Of a stretch of 6,426 nucleotides of DNA, positions 1-5,214 are shown piece by piece. Where the stretch lies: contig CAMLLA010000247.1 in NCBI GenBank assembly GCA_946480525.1, forward strand, positions 1 through 6,426, written 5' to 3'. This DNA is from an uncultured Asticcacaulis sp. (lineage in GTDB: Bacteria > Pseudomonadota > Alphaproteobacteria > Caulobacterales > Caulobacteraceae). Made by a program: the position numbers and the translations under genes. The notes under the pieces were generated by a model that saw only the letters and a program-made list of their open reading frames with translations, had not been told where the DNA came from and made no database searches. The first letter of the stretch is position 1; each line of letters opens with the position of its first letter.

Positions 1-527
1 CCATGCTGATGAACTTCCCGCGCTTCAACAAGATGAAGGGCATGGGCCAGATCGTGTCGTGGTCGGTGCGCGACGAAAGCCTGCACTGCGAAGGCATCAT
101 CAAGCTCTATCACGCCTTCAACAAGGAAACGAAGGCGGTCACCAAATCGGTCGCCGACGACATCGTCGACTGCTGTAAGACCGTCGTGAACATGGAAGAC
201 AAGTTCATCGACCTGGCCTTCGAAATGGGTCCTGTCCAGGGCATGACGCCCGAAGACATCAAGGCCTATATCCGCTACATCGCCGACTGGCGCCTGCGCC
301 AGCTCGACCTGCCGGAAGTCTATGGCGGCGTGAAGGAAAACCCGCTGCCTTGGCTGCAGGTCCTGCTGTCGGGCGTCGAGCACGCCAACTTCTTCGAGGC
401 CCGCGCCACCGAATATTCCAAGGCCGCCACCAAGGGCCAGTGGACCGGCGACCAGGGCGTCTGGGGGGCGTTCGATGAACTGCTCAAGAAGCGCGCCGAA
501 GCGACGAAGCAAGGCATGGGCGTCTGA
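1..527 (+). CDS. nrdB: Ribonucleoside-diphosphate reductase, class I small (beta) subunit, 3' part
   Basis: This is the C-terminal 174 or so residues of the class I ribonucleotide reductase radical-carrying subunit, which with NrdA makes deoxyribonucleotides in the cytoplasm. The gene enters from beyond the left edge; the ATG at 3 is an internal methionine in the same frame, not the start. Numbering from that Met, the motif DESLH (E25 and H28) matches the family's second iron-ligand pair (E238/H241 in E. coli NrdB). DWRLRQL (residues 95-101) and KENPLPW (111-117) are typical of the family. FFEARATEY (130-138) resembles the FFE-R--EY tail of the eukaryote-like R2 proteins, whose Tyr belongs to the radical transfer path; Y138 would be that residue. 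The C-terminal tail after it is rich in charged residues. The gene ends at TGA 525-527 and is followed by a clear terminator. The family call is firm; the iron ligands and radical Tyr upstream of the window cannot be inspected. Confidence 0.95.
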   Translation, partial: MLMNFPRFNKMKGMGQIVSWSVRDESLHCEGIIKLYHAFNKETKAVTKSVADDIVDCCKTVVNMEDKFIDLAFEMGPVQGMTPEDIKAYIRYIADWRLRQLDLPEVYGGVKENPLPWLQVLLSGVEHANFFEARATEYSKAATKGQWTGDQGVWGAFDELLKKRAEATKQGMGV

Positions 528-551
528 TCCAATTGAGAATATGAATTGCAG

Positions 552-578
552 AGGGAGCCTTCGCGGGCTCCCTTTTTT
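552..578 (+). terminator. Intrinsic terminator of nrdB
   Basis: GGGAGCC at 553-559 pairs with GGCTCCC at 566-572 around a TTCGCG loop, with one more A-T pair (552/573), and runs straight into six T residues (573-578). This is a textbook rho-independent terminator, 24 bases after the nrdB stop. Confidence 0.92.
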
Positions 579-579
579 A

Positions 580-609
580 TTCCCTCTCCCCGCAAGCGGG
601 GAGAGGGAA
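580..609. repeat. Perfect 14-bp inverted repeat, REP-like palindrome
   Basis: TTCCCTCTCCCCGC at 580-593 is followed by AA and then its exact reverse complement at 596-609. The result is a 30-base palindrome that would fold into a long GC-rich hairpin with a GCAA-type loop. It sits directly after the nrdB terminator and has no T-run on either side, so it is probably not the main terminator. Palindromes of this CCCTCTCCCCGC type are common between genes in many proteobacterial genomes, which makes a dispersed REP-type element the best guess. Only one copy is present in the window, so repeat status is inferred. Confidence 0.7.
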
Positions 610-613
610 GACA

Positions 614-646
614 AAGAAAAACCCCGGAAGTCGCCTTCCGGGGTTT
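614..646 (-). terminator. Intrinsic terminator of the Bax inhibitor-1 gene (minus strand)
   Basis: AAACCCCGGAAG at 619-630 and CTTCCGGGGTTT at 635-646 form a perfect 12-bp stem with a TCGC loop. Read on the minus strand, the stem is followed by TTTTTCTTTG, giving a good U-tract 28 bases after the end of the minus-strand gene. On the + strand only TTTC follows, so any action on nrdB read-through would be weaker. Confidence 0.85.
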
Positions 647-673
647 CTTGCATCTTAGAGGTAACCTGTCCGC

Positions 674-1441
674 TTAGCGGCGGCCACCGAACAGTTGCAG
701 CAGGCTGATGAACAGGTTGATGAAGTTCACATACAGCGACAGGGCGCCGATATAGGTCAGGGCCGCGCGATGCTGCTGACCGGCATCGCCGAACTCATAA
801 TACATCTGCTTCAGCGACTGGGTCTGCCAGGCGATCAGGGCCGAGAAGACCAGGACGCCGATAGCCGAGATCGCCATCTGCATCAGGCCGCTCTTGAAGA
901 TGAAGGCGTTGCCGAGGCTGGCAATGATAATGCCGAGAACGGCAGCCATCAGGAAGCCTTTCATGCCCGACAGGTCACGCTTGGTGGTGTAACCAACCAG
1001 GCTAACCACGCCGAAGGTGGCGGCGGTCACGAAGAATATGTTGGCGATCGACATGCCCGTATAGGCCAGGAAGATCGACGACAGCGACACGCCCATGACG
1101 GCAACGAACACCCAGTAGAAGGCGCCGGCGACCGCCGCGTTCAGGCGGTTCATGAACATGCCGGAGATAAAGCTCAGGCCCATTGGGGCGAAGGCGAAAA
1201 TCCAGCCCAGCATCGTAAAGCCGCGGATGCGGCCGTCCGGCGTGACGTTATAAAGCAGTTGCAGCAGGGCCGGGGAGTTCGCCACGGCCCATGCCATCAT
1301 GCCCGTAACCACCAGGCCCAGCGCCATCTTTTGATAGATGCCGAGCAGGAAGTTGCGCATGCCAAGGTCGATGGACGTATCCTTGGTGTCTGTTTTTACA
1401 GAGCCGCGGCCCTGTGCGATTTGACCGTCATAGTCAGCCAT
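674..1441 (-). CDS. Bax inhibitor-1/YccA family integral membrane protein
   Basis: A 255-residue inner-membrane protein of the Bax inhibitor-1 (TMBIM/YccA/YbhL) family, whose bacterial members are linked to calcium leak and membrane-protease (FtsH) control. A polar N-terminal tail of about 30 residues is followed by seven likely membrane segments (roughly 38-57, 74-96, 104-127, 131-151, 160-180, 188-205 and 228-250). The C-terminal block LYVNFINLFISLLQLFG is the family signature. The start at 1441 is chosen because the family tail begins with MADYDG and a GGGGAA-type ribosome binding site lies about 10 bases upstream; the frame stays open to 1528, but the added residues are basic and look non-coding. 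Oddly, both aspartates of the pH sensor known from Bacillus YetJ appear replaced: the usual AYDTQ reads AWQTQ (Q206) and the usual LYLD reads LYVN (N239). A channel-type function should therefore not be assumed. The gene is monocistronic and convergent with nrdB. Confidence 0.93.
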   Translation of the reverse strand: MADYDGQIAQGRGSVKTDTKDTSIDLGMRNFLLGIYQKMALGLVVTGMMAWAVANSPALLQLLYNVTPDGRIRGFTMLGWIFAFAPMGLSFISGMFMNRLNAAVAGAFYWVFVAVMGVSLSSIFLAYTGMSIANIFFVTAATFGVVSLVGYTTKRDLSGMKGFLMAAVLGIIIASLGNAFIFKSGLMQMAISAIGVLVFSALIAWQTQSLKQMYYEFGDAGQQHRAALTYIGALSLYVNFINLFISLLQLFGGRR

Positions 1442-1597
1442 TGAGGTAATTCCCCGTATAAATCTTGTCCGGACACATCCCAGACGATAAAGCCTGATAG
1501 TCCGCCTGTTAGACAATATGAGGGCCACTTTGTGCGCTTACAAGGGTTTTCAGCGCGCAGACCAAACTTAGTTCCGATAAGCCCAGGGAATTGACCC
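1442..1597. other. Divergent intergenic region with a small palindrome
   Basis: This 156-base gap separates the minus-strand Bax inhibitor-1 gene and the plus-strand CoA-ester lyase, so it must hold both promoters. I could not find a convincing -35/-10 pair for either. The one structured element is TGTCCGGACA (1466-1475), a perfect 10-base palindrome about 25 bases upstream of the Bax inhibitor-1 start, which could be a small operator or chance. Confidence 0.4.
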
Positions 1598-2425
1598 ATG
1601 ATCACCGCACGGTACCGCTCCACCCTGTTCGTTCCTTGCGGCAGTATGAAAGCACTCGGCAAGGCGGCGAGCCTCGCCTGCGACGCGCTGATTTTCGACC
1701 TGGAAGACGCCGTGGGTCCGGAAGGCTGGGCTAGCGCACTTGCCGGGCTGGTGGCGACACTGGAGGCCGGGGGGTTTCTGGCGGGGCAAGTCCTGGTGCG
1801 GATCGACCCGCGCCATGCCGCGGCAACGATCGATGCGCTGGGTCAGCCTTTGCGCTCAGGCATGGTGTCCGGCATTGTCGTGCCTAAGGTCGAAATGGCT
1901 GAAGCCCTTCACACGGTGCGCGATGCCCTGCCGCGTGATACCAGCGTGTGGGCCATGATCGAGACGCCGCGCGGCGTCGTCAACATGGCCGGGATCGCCT
2001 CTGTTGTCGGGCTGAAAGGCCTGATTGCCGGTCCTAATGACCTGCGCAAAGGCTTGCGGACCCGGGCGATGGAGGGACGGCAGGATATCCTGGCCGCACT
2101 GTCGCAGATCGTTTTGAATGCCCGCGCGCACGGCTTGGTCGCGCTCGATGGTGTCTACAATCAATATGCGGATGAGGTCGGCTTTGCGGCCGAATGCGCG
2201 CAGGGCCGGAGCCTGGGCTTCGACGGCAAGACGCTGATCCACCCGGGCCAGATCGTCGCCGCCAACCTGGCGTTTTCACCGTCGGAGGCCGAGGTCGCCT
2301 GGGCAAAGGCCGTGGTCGCTGCTTTCGAGGGCTCGGACGACGGGGTCATCTCGGTCAATGGCGAAATGGTCGAACGCCTGCATCTGGAACAGGCTCAAGC
2401 GATACTTGGCCTTAACGCCGGTTGA
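1598..2425 (+). CDS. CitE-like CoA-ester lyase (HpcH/HpaI aldolase superfamily)
   Basis: A 275-residue TIM-barrel enzyme of the CitE-like family, which cleaves or hydrolyses CoA thioesters such as malyl-CoA or citramalyl-CoA using Mg2+. Visible motifs in order: RSTLFVP (7-13), FDLEDAV (33-39), the substrate-binding Arg in VLVRID (R68), VPKVE (95-99), MIETPRGVVN (120-129) with metal-ligand candidate E122, GPNDLRKGLR (145-154) with metal-ligand candidate D148, LDGVY (183-187) and GFDGKTLIHPGQI (207-219). Length is normal for the free-standing type, as opposed to the citrate lyase beta subunit of a CitDEF complex; no citD or citF is nearby. The stretch after FDLEDAV lacks the Lys/Ala-Arg pattern usual there. 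ATG 1598 is preceded by AGGGAA with 7 bases of spacing. Its last 14 bases overlap the convergent zapE. The exact substrate cannot be read from sequence; malyl-CoA lyase or thioesterase is one option. Confidence 0.88.
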   Translation: MITARYRSTLFVPCGSMKALGKAASLACDALIFDLEDAVGPEGWASALAGLVATLEAGGFLAGQVLVRIDPRHAAATIDALGQPLRSGMVSGIVVPKVEMAEALHTVRDALPRDTSVWAMIETPRGVVNMAGIASVVGLKGLIAGPNDLRKGLRTRAMEGRQDILAALSQIVLNARAHGLVALDGVYNQYADEVGFAAECAQGRSLGFDGKTLIHPGQIVAANLAFSPSEAEVAWAKAVVAAFEGSDDGVISVNGEMVERLHLEQAQAILGLNAG

Positions 2426-3518
2426 GGTAGTCTTCAGAGCGCATTTCTTCGAGGCGCGACACGGTGCGTTCGAATTCAAACGCACCATCCCCAGCGGGAT
2501 AAAGCTTCGACGGCTCGGCTTCGGCCAGGATGACCGTCTTGGCGGACGCTTCGTAAAGCGCGTCGATCAGGGTGACGAACCGGCGGGCTTCGTTGCGGTT
2601 GTGCGGCCCCAGCACCGGCACGTTCTCGATGAACACCGTCGTAAAGCGCTCGGCGATTTCGAGATAATCCGCCGGGCCGTTATAGACGCCACACAGTTCC
2701 GAGAAGGTCGCGCGCAGCAAAGGACCCGCCGCACGTTTGAAGGTCAGCTTGCGTTCATTGACCGTGAGGACCGCTTCCATCTCGGTATTGAGCTTGGTCA
2801 TTTCGGCCCAAAGGGCGTTGAAACCCGCCACCTGTTCGGGCGCGGTCGACGGGAAGAAATAGGTCTGGGCGCCGCGCAGGCGATCCATGCGGAAATCGCG
2901 CGGGCCAGCGACTTCGACCATCGCGCAGCGCGACTTGATCATATCGATGAAGGGCACGAACAGGTCGCGGTTCAGGCCGTTCTTATAGAGTTCGTCCGGC
3001 GCACGGTTCGACGTCGCCACCAGCACGACTCGGCGCTCGAACAGCGCCTGGAACAGCCGGCCGAGGATCATGGCGTCGGCGATGTCGGTGACCTGAAGCT
3101 CATCGAAGCAGAGCAGACGCGAGCGTTCGGCGATGACCTTGGCGACGGGCGCCACGGGATCATCGCCCTTGTGCATGCCGAACACAGCTTTGCGCGTGGC
3201 GACATCGCTTTCGCGCCACTTGCGGATCAGGTGGTGGACTTCGGACATGAAGGCGTGGAAGTGGACGCGGCGCTTTTTCGGTTCGCGGGCAAAACGGCAG
3301 AACAGGTCCATCATCATGGACTTGCCGCGGCCGGGCGGTCCCCACAGGTAGAGACCGTAGACGCGCGGCCTTAATCCCAACAGCACACGCCACCAGGTAT
3401 GGGTCTGGCAGATCTGCCGCTCCAGCTTGATCAACGCCTCTATCCCCGCCTTTTGAGCGGGGTCAGCCGTGATCTCACCTGACTTGAGCAGGCGTTTGTA
3501 CTCGCTGCGGATACCCAT
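2412..3518 (-). CDS. zapE: Cell division protein ZapE / AFG1-like ATPase
   Basis: A 368-residue P-loop ATPase of the AFG1/ZapE family. In E. coli ZapE acts at the division ring on FtsZ during late constriction, and mitochondrial Afg1/LACE1 relatives act in protein quality control. The Walker A motif is GPPGRGKS (60-67), Walker B is LLCFDE (135-140) in the family context FDELQVTDIADAMILGRLF, a sensor-like ATSNRAP lies at 168-174, and GLNRDLFVPFI (181-191) carries the candidate arginine finger R184. HFHAFMSEVH (86-95) is also a family hallmark. No signal peptide or membrane segment is seen, so it is cytosolic. The start at 3518 fits the family N-terminus (EYKRLLKSGEITADPAQ), though the upstream ribosome site is weak (only AGAG). 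The stop lies inside the 3' end of the convergent CoA-ester lyase gene. A minus-strand GCTAGAAG (3584-3591) resembles the Caulobacter -10 element but lacks a matching -35. Confidence 0.93.
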   Translation of the reverse strand: MGIRSEYKRLLKSGEITADPAQKAGIEALIKLERQICQTHTWWRVLLGLRPRVYGLYLWGPPGRGKSMMMDLFCRFAREPKKRRVHFHAFMSEVHHLIRKWRESDVATRKAVFGMHKGDDPVAPVAKVIAERSRLLCFDELQVTDIADAMILGRLFQALFERRVVLVATSNRAPDELYKNGLNRDLFVPFIDMIKSRCAMVEVAGPRDFRMDRLRGAQTYFFPSTAPEQVAGFNALWAEMTKLNTEMEAVLTVNERKLTFKRAAGPLLRATFSELCGVYNGPADYLEIAERFTTVFIENVPVLGPHNRNEARRFVTLIDALYEASAKTVILAEAEPSKLYPAGDGAFEFERTVSRLEEMRSEDYLNRR

Positions 3519-3574
3519 GTGTCTCTGACGCTACGCGCGGCCGGTTTTGGCCGTCGCCCCACCTAAGGATTTAC

Positions 3575-3667
3575 ATGGCAAGTCTTCTAGCGGATTTATC
3601 GAAAGATCGCGTTAAAAAATGCTGCGGGTGCGTGATTGTGAAGTGGCGTGTGGGATTTGGGCCATAA
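3575..3667 (+). CDS. Possible 30-residue small protein with a strong ribosome binding site
   Basis: In the 150-base gap between two minus-strand genes, TAAGGA (3564-3569) lies 5 bases before ATG 3575 and opens a 30-codon frame ending at TAA 3665-3667, just before the stop of the convergent flavoprotein gene. The predicted peptide has a polar start (ASLLADLSKDRVKK), then a CCGC cluster and the tail VIVKWRVGFGP. The ribosome site is among the best in the window. Against it, the codons (CTA, TTA, AGT, CTT) are unlike those of the neighbouring genes, no promoter is evident in the 56 bases back to zapE, and I recognise no family. It may be chance. Confidence 0.25.
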   Translation: MASLLADLSKDRVKKCCGCVIVKWRVGFGP

Positions 3668-3668
3668 G

Positions 3669-4508
3669 TTAACTGAGCAGCCGCTTGCTGATCTGCTTGG
3701 CGACCTGCACGCCATGCGCAGCAGAGGTCGTGACACACGGATGCCAGAAATCCGTCACCTCGCCGCAGGCAAAGACGCCCGGCACCCGCGTTTCACCGAA
3801 CCGATCGACCGTGACGTAACCGTCCTCGCCGCGGATATCGAGGCCCGCAGGCACCACCGCTTCGAAGCCATATTGCACGCCGAAGGCATCGAAGGGCTGG
3901 CCATTGACGGTCATGTCGCCCTGCCGCGCATCGTAAGGGCCGACCACCACAGGCACACCAGGAATGCGCTCCCGCAAAAGCTTTTGCGCGCGCGGCTCGC
4001 CACGCGAAAAGACCGTCACCTGCCCGCCCCGATCCTGAACGAACCTGGCCTGATCGAAGGCGTTGTCGCCACCGCCCAGGATGGCGACAGACCTGCCTGA
4101 GACATCCAGAGCTTCCATCGGTTCGCCGGGGCCGATGGCGACATTGGCAGCAGGAACAAACGCACCTGTGCGCGGCGTCGAACCCGTGGCGACGACAACA
4201 AAGCGCGCCGACAAAGCCGCCTGCGGGGTCGTCACCGCAAAGCCTTCGGTTACCGACAGAACCGGCGCGTTGATGCGCAGCTCGGCGCCGACATCGGCCG
4301 CATGGCGGGCCAGCGACGCCGCCACCTGCTGGCCGGTCTTGCCCTGTACGCCCGGAATCCACAGGTTCTGATAGGGCGAGCGCGTCTGAAGCCCGCCCAA
4401 AATGCCCGAAGCCTCGAGAAGCGCGGCCTCGACACCCAGTTGCCTCAACCAGATGGCACAGCTCAGCCCCGCAGGTCCTCCGCCGATAATGATAACGTCG
4501 TACTGCAT
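3669..4508 (-). CDS. FAD/NAD(P)-dependent oxidoreductase, thioredoxin-reductase-like, without CxxC
   Basis: A 279-residue flavoprotein with the two-dinucleotide-fold layout of thioredoxin reductase. The FAD-binding GGGPAG is at 9-14, ATGS at 107-110, the NAD(P)-binding GGGDNA at 145-150, and the second FAD motif GVFACGEVTD at 244-253. True thioredoxin reductases carry a CATC redox pair just before the NADPH glycine motif; here that region (about 126-140) has no cysteine, so it cannot reduce thioredoxin by that route. The only cysteines are C17, C248 and C258, the last in HPCVTT next to the final FAD motif. It could be a ferredoxin/flavodoxin-type reductase or reduce an unknown small-molecule disulfide. 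ATG 4508 is preferred over the longer frame to 4577 because MQYDVIIIGGG begins the first beta strand in the usual way and AAGG lies about 6 bases upstream. It is divergent from the response regulator; no terminator is clear downstream. Confidence 0.88.
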   Translation of the reverse strand: MQYDVIIIGGGPAGLSCAIWLRQLGVEAALLEASGILGGLQTRSPYQNLWIPGVQGKTGQQVAASLARHAADVGAELRINAPVLSVTEGFAVTTPQAALSARFVVVATGSTPRTGAFVPAANVAIGPGEPMEALDVSGRSVAILGGGDNAFDQARFVQDRGGQVTVFSRGEPRAQKLLRERIPGVPVVVGPYDARQGDMTVNGQPFDAFGVQYGFEAVVPAGLDIRGEDGYVTVDRFGETRVPGVFACGEVTDFWHPCVTTSAAHGVQVAKQISKRLLS

Positions 4509-4590
4509 CCCGGCCTTATGCTCTGATAACGGATAATGTGTCACAACGGACGCGATTTCTGACAGGTGAGACCACAATAGTGGGCCATGG

Positions 4591-4616
4591 GTAAGAGGAT
4601 GTTAACCCCCTGCTAA
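4591..4616 (+). promoter_or_regulatory. Candidate CtrA-type binding site (phased TAA half-sites)
   Basis: Three half-sites, GTAA (4591-4594), TTAA (4602-4605) and CTAA (4613-4616), are each separated by exactly 7 bases. The CtrA consensus in Caulobacterales is TTAA-N7-TTAA; each pair here matches 7 of 8 fixed positions. It lies in the divergent gap between the flavoprotein and response regulator genes, with a TATAAC hexamer 11 bases after the last half-site, the placement seen at CtrA-activated promoters where the box overlaps -35. Short degenerate motif, so tentative. Confidence 0.4.
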
Positions 4617-4627
4617 GCCGGAAGTCA

Positions 4628-4633
4628 TATAAC
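4628..4633 (+). promoter_or_regulatory. Possible -10 element upstream of the response regulator
   Basis: TATAAC at 4628-4633 resembles a sigma-70 -10 hexamer, 45 bases before the GTG start. There is no recognisable -35 hexamer 17 bases upstream (ACCCCC there), which would fit an activator-dependent promoter served by the TAA half-sites at 4591-4616. Transcription would begin near 4640. Confidence 0.3.
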
Positions 4634-4639
4634 GCAGTT

Positions 4640-4659
4640 ACGGACGCGTTCCTGTCCGT
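4640..4659 (+). other. Small stem-loop in the response regulator leader
   Basis: ACGGAC (4640-4645) is the reverse complement of GTCCGT (4654-4659) with an 8-base spacer, so a 6-bp hairpin can form 9 bases before the ribosome site GAGGAA (4669-4674). If transcription starts near 4640, it would lie at the very 5' end of the message. The 9-mer ACGGACGCG starting here also occurs at 4546-4554, upstream of the divergent flavoprotein gene. Confidence 0.35.
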
Positions 4660-4678
4660 CAATATAACGAGGAAACCT

Positions 4679-5086
4679 GTGAAGCTTCTGTGCGTCGAAG
4701 ACAATGCCATCCAACGCCGCATGATCGACCTGATGCTGGCCGCGACCGGAATAGATGTCGATTTCGCCGCCTCGGGTCCGGAGGCGCTGGAAGCCTATCA
4801 ACTGACCCAGTACGACGCCGTGCTCATGGATGTTGAAATGCCGGACATGTCGGGCCTTCAGACCGCCCGTGAAATCCGTCAGATGGAGGGCGGGTTCCAT
4901 CTCGGCTATACGCCCATCCTGTTCCTGGGCGGTGAAACCGAAATCGCCGTCGACGACGCCTTTGATACGGGTGATGGCCACCTGATGAAGCCCTTCACCT
5001 CCGACGCCCTGTTCGGTGCGCTGGACCAGGTGATGAAGTCGGCCAATGGCCAGGGTCTTCAGGGCGTGCTGCGCGCGGCACGTTAA
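4679..5086 (+). CDS. Single-domain response regulator (receiver domain only)
   Basis: A 135-residue stand-alone CheY-like receiver. The acidic pocket is E7-D8, the phosphoacceptor is D51 in AVLMDVEMPDMSG, and the conserved lysine is K104 in LMKPF. There is no output domain; after the final helix only a short GLQGVLRAAR tail follows, so signalling would be by protein-protein contact or phosphotransfer. Two switch positions are atypical: where the family has Thr/Ser (PIIALTA) this reads PILFLGG, with Gly at 84, and the aromatic before LxKP is His (H101). The start is GTG 4679, supported by GAGGAA (4669-4674) 4 bases upstream; the product begins directly at the first beta strand (KLLCVEDN). No histidine kinase is encoded nearby, so the partner is unknown. 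A CtrA-like site precedes the gene, while no clear terminator separates it from asd 128 bases downstream. Confidence 0.93.
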   Translation: MKLLCVEDNAIQRRMIDLMLAATGIDVDFAASGPEALEAYQLTQYDAVLMDVEMPDMSGLQTAREIRQMEGGFHLGYTPILFLGGETEIAVDDAFDTGDGHLMKPFTSDALFGALDQVMKSANGQGLQGVLRAAR

Positions 5087-5133
5087 GCGCCACTTCGCGT
5101 AAAAATCCCGCCTAATCCGGCTGTTTAGTCGTT

Positions 5134-5159
5134 TTGACTTGTAAATTCGGGTAAAAAAC
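5134..5159 (+). promoter_or_regulatory. Possible promoter of asd
   Basis: TTGACTT (5134-5140) matches the start of the Caulobacter/sigma-70 -35 consensus, and GGTAAAAA, from about 5150, loosely resembles the Caulobacter -10 GCTANAWC. The spacing of about 9 bases between these two blocks is shorter than the usual 11-14, so only the -35 half is persuasive. It would let asd be expressed apart from the response regulator. Confidence 0.3.
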
Positions 5160-5176
5160 GCCATTTGCCCCAGCAC

Positions 5177-5188
5177 GGCGATATCGCC
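5177..5188. promoter_or_regulatory. 12-bp perfect palindrome in the asd leader
   Basis: GGCGATATCGCC is a perfect 12-base dyad centred 32 bases before the asd ATG and downstream of the candidate promoter. With no spacer it forms a poor RNA hairpin, so a dimeric repressor site is a possible reading; no known regulator is identified. Confidence 0.3.
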
Positions 5189-5214
5189 ACATCTATCAGT
5201 CCTGGAGCAATACT

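Noticed and set aside
695..1444. Open frame of 249 codons on the + strand opposite the Bax inhibitor-1 gene
   Set aside because: The product is a Gln/His/Glu/Gly-rich shadow of a membrane protein gene, with no family resemblance and no usable ribosome site.
2358..3374. Open frame of 338 codons on the + strand opposite zapE
   Set aside because: It is antisense to a clear ZapE with intact Walker motifs, starts inside the CoA-ester lyase gene, and its product is the His/Arg/Asp-rich low-complexity type produced by the shadow frame of a GC-rich gene.
3531..3553. CGGCC-GGTTTT-GGCCG hairpin upstream of zapE as a terminator
   Set aside because: The stem is only 5 bp and neither side has a T-run after it. 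It lies just upstream of the zapE start rather than downstream of any gene end.
4509..4678. GANTC methylation sites (CcrM) in the promoter gaps
   Set aside because: I looked for GANTC in the gaps at 1442-1597, 4509-4678 and 5087-5214 and found none, so there is no support for methylation-linked control there.
5087..5214. Lysine-type riboswitch or attenuator upstream of asd
   Set aside because: The gap is 128 bases, too short for a lysine riboswitch, and shows no terminator/antiterminator pair or leader peptide with runs of Lys, Thr or Met codons.
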